A DNA stretch of 9,703 nt from QQUD01 sp039029915 (GTDB taxonomy: Bacteria; Chloroflexota; Anaerolineae; Promineifilales; Promineifilaceae), in contig JBCCFD010000309.1 of the NCBI GenBank assembly GCA_039029915.1, positions 1 to 9,703 of the forward strand, in the 5' to 3' direction. A program made the position numbers and the translations under genes. Below the pieces are notes generated by a model. It did no database searches, had not been told where the DNA came from, and worked only from the letters and a program-made list of their open reading frames with translations. This document shows positions 6,622 through 9,703 of the stretch, one piece after another. Within the stretch, counting starts at the first letter, position 1, and the number at the start of each line of letters is the position of its first letter.

Positions 6622-7234
6622 CGTAAACCCCTGCTATTGCTAAATGAACGGTGTTCAATAACGTATTAATTCGTTTCAAAAGCCGTAAATTGGCCTCTGG
6701 CTTGATATTGGTGTTGCCCGGTAACTGCATGGCGGTTTCAATCAGGGTGTCCCGAAAAAACATCGCTGCCTGCAAAGCGTCGGTTAAGGGCATTTGCATT
6801 TTCTGACCCGCAAAACCGTACGCTTCTCCTAACTCATGCGCTTGGTCGAGTAAACTTTCATCTTCATCCGGCTGAGAAATGAATTGAAGGGTTAACCCCA
6901 TCAACTGCTGGCCCATCAAGCGGTATTTTTGGCGCATAGCGTCATCGACGTGAGCTAACCAAGAAGGATTGCCTTGCTGGCTGATGCCTTGGCGGGTGTC
7001 AACGATAGCCCGTTCAGCCCATGTCTTTTCCATGCCTCTTTTACGTTTACTGCTTTTGTCAACGTTTAAAAACTGCTTGAGGTCAGTAATTGAGAACCGA
7101 CGATGACCGCCGGGCGTTAGTATAAATTTGATCTGATCTTGATCTGCCCAGCGCCGAAGGGTGGTTGCATGGACGTTTAAATATTTTGCGGCGGCTGATA
7201 GGGTGAGCCACTCTTCGGGTTTTTGTTCACTCAT
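6587..7234 (-). CDS. MerR/excisionase-type HTH protein with a C-terminal helical domain; probable regulator of the heme cluster
   Basis: 215 residues. Residues 10-56 form a winged-helix DNA-binding domain of the MerR/BldC/excisionase type: LTLSAAAKYLNVHATTLRRWA gives the helix-turn-helix, and the wing carries the typical PGGHRRF (41-47). A basic linker (about 60-70) leads to an all-helical domain (about 90-205) with AHELGEAYGFAGQ and ALQAAMFFRDTLIE. By eye this resembles the helical domain found at the N terminus of RsbRD/PucR-type regulators; that assignment is tentative. No cysteine cluster typical of metal- or redox-sensing MerR proteins is present. The gene overlaps hemA by 35 bp, so both should be co-transcribed, and hemA translation may depend on this gene. 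A transcriptional control role over hem genes is inferred from position. No Shine-Dalgarno is evident at the chosen start. It contains no ACGGCCGT. Confidence 0.85.
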   Translation of the reverse strand: MSEQKPEEWLTLSAAAKYLNVHATTLRRWADQDQIKFILTPGGHRRFSITDLKQFLNVDKSSKRKRGMEKTWAERAIVDTRQGISQQGNPSWLAHVDDAMRQKYRLMGQQLMGLTLQFISQPDEDESLLDQAHELGEAYGFAGQKMQMPLTDALQAAMFFRDTLIETAMQLPGNTNIKPEANLRLLKRINTLLNTVHLAIAGVYDANQSTHLPGH

Positions 7235-7290
7235 AGCTTGGTTAGGAGATTATTGTTCAACACAGCTAGTCTTAGAGTACCAGAGCGTTT

Positions 7291-7320
7291 CCTCTTAAGG
7301 CCGCCTAAGTCCTCTAAGGT
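7291..7320. promoter_or_regulatory. Three 10-bp direct repeats upstream of the HTH-regulator gene; candidate operator
   Basis: Read on the minus strand, three consecutive decamers are ACCTTAGAGG, ACTTAGGCGG and CCTTAAGAGG, sharing CTTAR and a terminal GG at about one helical turn. The array lies 57-86 bp upstream of the regulator start, in the 104-bp spacer after ferritin. Another CTTAGAG in the opposite orientation is at 7271-7277. Regulators with this HTH type (BldC) bind head-to-tail direct repeats, so autoregulation is plausible but not shown. I could not place a confident promoter in this spacer. Confidence 0.4.
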
Positions 7321-7338
7321 TTTCCATGTTTTTCCTAT

Positions 7339-7857
7339 TTATTCCTCGCCTTCCTCCTCTGCTTCGCCTTCAGCTGCCATTTTACGCCGCACATAATCTT
7401 CAACGAGAAGGAGGGCCCCGCCTGAATAGTTAATCGTTTGCAGTAGGGAATCCATCGAATCAACTTCTTCGACCTGCTCCGTAACAAACCATTGCAGGAA
7501 GGTTTGGCTAGCGAAATCATTTTGTTCCACAGCAATTGCCATAATGTTATTGATTTGATTGGTTACCTTGATTTCTTGATCAAGGGCAAATTGAACGGCC
7601 TCAGCTGGGCTGTTGAACTCATTAACCATATCTGGCAGGGCTCGAATGAGCGGTTTAGCCCCGGCCTCCAAAAGAAAGTGGACGAATTTCATGGCGTGCT
7701 CTCTTTCCTCTTCAGCCTGTCGAAAGAAAAAATTAGCCAGCTCTGGTAGGCTTGAATCGTCAAAGTAAACAGCAATGGCAACATACTGAGCAGATGCACC
7801 AAATTCGCTTTGAATTTGGGCATTCATAGCGTCTACAACTTTTGAATTGATAATCAT
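7339..7857 (-). CDS. ftnA: Ferritin (FtnA-type, non-heme iron storage)
   Basis: A 172-residue four-helix-bundle ferritin that oxidises Fe(II) and stores the mineral in a 24-subunit shell. All ferroxidase-site residues of E. coli FtnA are found at the same positions plus one: Glu18, Glu51, His54 (EEEREH), Glu95 (DQEIK), Gln128 and Glu131 (TEQVEEV), plus the conserved Tyr25. No methionine is placed as an obvious heme ligand, so bacterioferritin is less likely. The last 12 residues are almost entirely Ala, Gly and Glu, an acidic tail beyond the usual end. A strong AGGAG lies six bases before the ATG. Located between a PucC-like transporter and the hem regulator, it may supply or buffer iron for the chelatase. 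It contains no ACGGCCGT. Confidence 0.95.
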   Translation of the reverse strand: MIINSKVVDAMNAQIQSEFGASAQYVAIAVYFDDSSLPELANFFFRQAEEEREHAMKFVHFLLEAGAKPLIRALPDMVNEFNSPAEAVQFALDQEIKVTNQINNIMAIAVEQNDFASQTFLQWFVTEQVEEVDSMDSLLQTINYSGGALLLVEDYVRRKMAAEGEAEEEGEE

Positions 7858-7868
7858 GTTTTTCTCCT

Positions 7869-7902
7869 AAAAAAACGCTCTCAAAGACGTTTGTCGTCTT
7901 TG
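7869..7902 (-). terminator. Hairpin(s) plus T-run in the ferritin leader: weak terminator or attenuator candidate
   Basis: On the minus strand, CAAAGACG and CGTCTTTG (7902-7895 and 7889-7882) form an 8-bp stem with a 5-base loop; six bases later comes a run of seven T (7875-7869). A second, mutually exclusive stem can form between AAACGTCT and AGAGCGTTT (one bulge), which ends directly at the T-run. It lies between the transporter stop (7915) and the ferritin Shine-Dalgarno (7864-7868). Partial termination after the transporter gene is the simplest reading; regulated attenuation is speculative. Confidence 0.4.
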
Positions 7903-7914
7903 GAAATTTAAAGA

Positions 7915-9240
7915 TTATGGATTAGTTTTAAATGGAACCGTTTTTTGATGGTGTTGGGATGATGGATTAGATGGGCCTGTTTCTGATGCCACCTTGTGGA
8001 ATCGCGAGACTTGGATCCGCTGCAGCAATCGTAACGAGCCGAACAAAAAGACAATATTTATACCAAATGCAATTAAATAGGGCACCGCTAGATTTGATGT
8101 TATTGTTGAAACAAAATCAATCACAACGCTGCTAAAAAGAGAACCAACTAAGCGAGCGAAAGCGGTGGCCATCCCCCATGCGCCAATGAAGAGCCCCACA
8201 TTTTGTATGGTGGTCATATCTAACATTAACGAGTGGTTTGAAACGGTAGCAACCCCAATGGCTAGACCCAACAAGACAACGCCGAGATAAAAGAGTGGGA
8301 TATTTACGAGGAATCCGCTAAGCACCAAGACGATAAACGCCCCGATGGCGCTCCAGGAGCCTAAATTAGCGACACGTATTTTATTGAGCCACCGTTCTAG
8401 GAAGCTTGCAATGACAAGCGTAATTAGAAAGCACCCGCCGTAAATGGAAGTCAATCGTGAAGTTTCACTAACGGTGAGCCCTAAAGCTTCGCCGCCAAAA
8501 GGCTCTAAAATGACATCTTGCCCAAGGATAGCGGCGAGGAGCAAGATCAAATAGCCAAAGAAGAGTTTGGCTTGCGGGTTTTTTGTTAAGGTTTGGAACA
8601 TCGTTCGAAGAGGGATCTGCGAATCGACTGCCGTTATTTTGTCCATCGGTGGCTCCAAGCCGATGATACCAATCAGCCCCATGAGGAGGGCGATACCACC
8701 TGTGAGATAGACGGCTTGGGTGACAGCTTGGGCCGAGTAGGGTTCAACCATGCGGCTGATAGTAATACCGATGGTGATAACACTAATGAGCATCACAAAG
8801 TACATGATTGAGATGGTTTGGCTACGTTTGTCTTCGCCAGATAGTTCTGTGGCCAGTGAAAAGTAAGAGACGGTGGCAAAGTTGAATCCCGTCCCCCACA
8901 GACCAAAGGCTAAAAGACTGAGCAGAATGCCCGTGGTGATACTGGTTTCAAACGCGAACACGGCCGTTGGTGCCAAGAAGACACCGGCGACGCTGAGTAG
9001 AATGCCAATAAGAATATAGGGGGTCCGTCGCCGTCCCATAATCGGATTGCGATCGGCAAAGGACCCGATGGCCACTTGGATTGGGGCAAACAGGTAGGGC
9101 AAGCTAACTAACAGGGCAATCAGTGTTGCAGAAAGGGACAGCTCGGTCTTCATAACACGGTTAAGCGTGCTATCAGCAGGAACGGCCGTTAAAGCCATTG
9201 CTGCATGTAATAAAGATAGCTGTAATTGATGCCTGAGCAT
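7915..9240 (-). CDS. PucC/BCD-family MFS transporter
   Basis: A 441-residue inner-membrane protein with about 12 hydrophobic segments. The start at 9240 is chosen over the ATG at 9246 because AAGGA lies six bases from the former and directly abuts the latter. It shows the PucC / bacteriochlorophyll-delivery signature: STLNRVMKTEL near residue 24, LPYLFAPIQVAIGSFADR with the MFS loop 2-3 basic/acidic motif followed by GRRRTPYILIG, ATELSGEDKRS (loop 4-5), and QDVILEPFGGEALGLTVSET in the second half. Photosynthetic members move or help assemble (bacterio)chlorophyll. No photosynthesis gene is seen here, so in this cluster a porphyrin or heme-pathway intermediate is a reasonable but unproven substrate. 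The C-terminal 35 residues are polar. It is the first gene of the run, 57 bp before ferritin. ACGGCCGT occurs at 8960 and 9182. Confidence 0.88.
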   Translation of the reverse strand: MLRHQLQLSLLHAAMALTAVPADSTLNRVMKTELSLSATLIALLVSLPYLFAPIQVAIGSFADRNPIMGRRRTPYILIGILLSVAGVFLAPTAVFAFETSITTGILLSLLAFGLWGTGFNFATVSYFSLATELSGEDKRSQTISIMYFVMLISVITIGITISRMVEPYSAQAVTQAVYLTGGIALLMGLIGIIGLEPPMDKITAVDSQIPLRTMFQTLTKNPQAKLFFGYLILLLAAILGQDVILEPFGGEALGLTVSETSRLTSIYGGCFLITLVIASFLERWLNKIRVANLGSWSAIGAFIVLVLSGFLVNIPLFYLGVVLLGLAIGVATVSNHSLMLDMTTIQNVGLFIGAWGMATAFARLVGSLFSSVVIDFVSTITSNLAVPYLIAFGINIVFLFGSLRLLQRIQVSRFHKVASETGPSNPSSQHHQKTVPFKTNP

Positions 9241-9337
9241 GTGCATTCCTTCACAATCGCGTAGTTTTGCGTAATTTTACACACGTTTGTGCAAAAAATC
9301 TATAAGTAATGGGTAAGAATATAAACTTTCTTGTAGG

Positions 9338-9400
9338 ATTCCACGAAAAATGAAACTCATTCCATTTTCGATGAAACTATATTCCACGTATGATGAAAAC
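9338..9400. repeat. Three 21-22-bp direct repeats upstream of the cluster
   Basis: The unit is ATTCCA, six variable bases, then ATGAAA(A)C. Copies start at 9338, 9359 and 9381 (spacing 21 and 22 bp, about two helical turns). ATTCCA is identical in all three; ATGAAAC is identical in the first two and has one extra A in the third. A further GTTTCA (9405-9410) and TGAAAC (9418-9423) form an inverted pair just beyond. The array starts 98 bp upstream of the transporter start codon and could be a set of regulator binding sites. Confidence 0.6.
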
Positions 9401-9552
9401 AGACGTTTCACTTATTTTGAAACTAACTTACATTATCTCTTGATTTTTTTAATAAATTACTAGGATTTGATGAGTTAAAATTATTTTATGTAGATGAAGA
9501 CTTTACAAGGAGTGATAACCATTTCAATCAAAAATTTGGGGAATGTATCTGA
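9350..9552 (+). pseudogene. Possible frameshifted small gene remnant, unrecognised
   Basis: An ATG at 9350 opens 37 codons to a TAG at 9461-9463 (starting MKLIPFSMKLYS, then YDENRRFTYFETNLHYLL). A second frame is open from 9463 to a TGA at 9550-9552 (GFDELKLFYVDEDF, then TRSDNHFNQKFGECI). One extra T in the T7 run at 9444-9450 would join both into about 67 residues. The combined peptide has protein-like composition, but no family is recognised, the start lies inside the direct repeats, and AT-rich random sequence could give this. It is as likely to be noncoding, so confidence is low. Confidence 0.2.
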
Positions 9553-9703
9553 TCGAAGATGCTAGAGCACATAGTATTGATCATGTGGCCTGGTGTCCTA
9601 GAAATTTGTGAATAGATATTTATATCTTAATAAGCTTGGAGCGTGAATGCTATCTAGAGAATAGATGTGAATATAATTTTGCTAATGAAAGATTTGTTAA
9701 TGG

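Larger units (their letters stand above)
260..9189. repeat. Highly iterated palindrome ACGGCCGT, 16 copies (consensus AACGGCCGTT)
   Basis: Copies begin at 260, 277, 620, 1252, 2147, 3382, 3742, 3991, 4375, 4895, 5272, 5429, 5984, 6539, 8960 and 9182. A random 9.7-kb sequence would hold about 0.15. Six copies are the full 10-mer AACGGCCGTT (2147, 3742, 4375, 5984, 6539, 9182), and nearly all have A or T on at least one flank. Every copy is in a coding region: 11 are read as Thr-Ala-Val, three as Asn/Asp-Gly-Arg and two as Arg-Pro-Tyr. By eye, no CGGCCG occurs outside the octamer. The positions span the window but none falls between 6547 and 8959. Confidence 0.9.
9241..9703. other. AT-rich region upstream of the transporter; no intact gene recognised
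   Basis: GC falls to about 29% over 9421-9703 by hand count, against about half in the hem genes. The part next to the transporter (9241-9337) should hold the promoter of the minus-strand cluster, but I see no convincing paired -35 and -10. A three-unit direct repeat (9338-9400) and a possible broken plus-strand gene (9350-9552) are described separately. From 9553 to the end I recognise nothing. The change in base composition suggests a boundary, either a large regulatory or intergenic zone or decayed transferred DNA. Confidence 0.6.

Noticed and set aside
260..9189. Natural-transformation uptake sequence for ACGGCCGT.
   Set aside because: Known uptake signals are mostly non-palindromic and often occur as terminator pairs; here all copies are intragenic and self-complementary, so HIP1-like is a better match.
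9241..9246. Transporter start at 9246.
   Set aside because: AAGGA abuts this ATG with no spacing but sits six bases from the ATG at 9240.
9280..9291. CACA-N4-TGTG palindrome in the transporter upstream region as a CRP/FNR-type site.
   Set aside because: Only four matching bases per arm and the wrong spacing for the TGTGA-N6-TCACA site.
9289..9325. Promoter with TTGCAC or TATAGA boxes for the transporter.
   Set aside because: TTGCAC is nine bases from the next TAAAAT, and TATAGA lacks a matching -35 at 16-18 bp, so no pair is convincing.

Overview
The window looks like a chromosomal tetrapyrrole (heme) biosynthesis locus from a bacterium of roughly 50% GC. Every confidently identified gene is on the minus strand. 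In transcription order (high to low coordinates) they are: a PucC/BCD-type MFS transporter, a ferritin, a MerR/excisionase-type HTH regulator, hemA, hemC, hemD, hemB, a hemQ-like chlorite-dismutase-family gene, hemE, and the 5' part of hemH, which runs off at position 1. Use of the C5 pathway (HemA), a HemQ-type protein, a Bacillus-like ferrochelatase, a BCD-type transporter and an HTH gene coupled to hemA together suggest Chloroflexota (Anaerolineae-like). This is an inference from gene content, not proof.

Region by region: 1-384 is hemH (partial); 518-1564 hemE; 1672-2412 hemQ-like; 2562-3560 hemB; 3642-4472 hemD; 4469-5383 hemC; 5380-6621 hemA; 6587-7234 the HTH regulator; 7339-7857 ferritin; 7915-9240 the MFS transporter; 9241-9703 an AT-rich stretch (about 29% GC by hand count over 9421-9703) without a convincing intact gene. 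The core regulator-hemA-hemC-hemD is tightly packed (overlaps of 35, 4 and 4 nt). The distal genes hemB, hemQ, hemE and hemH are separated by spacers of 81-149 bp.

How the genes work together: HemA makes glutamate-1-semialdehyde. HemL is not in the window. HemB, HemC and HemD build uroporphyrinogen III, HemE makes coproporphyrinogen III, and HemH with the HemQ-like protein points to the coproporphyrin-dependent route, in which iron goes into coproporphyrin before final decarboxylation. The oxidase for that route is not in the window. Ferritin can buffer iron for the chelatase, and the PucC-like carrier may handle a tetrapyrrole.

The most unusual feature is not a gene. The perfect 8-bp palindrome ACGGCCGT occurs 16 times, always inside coding sequence and in all three reading frames, although chance predicts about 0.15 in this length. 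This resembles the HIP1 palindrome of cyanobacteria but has a different sequence. In addition, the spacers between the distal hem genes are built largely from degenerate 7-bp (once 8-bp) tandem repeats. There is a 3 x 10-bp direct-repeat array upstream of the HTH regulator and a 3 x 21-22-bp array upstream of the transporter.
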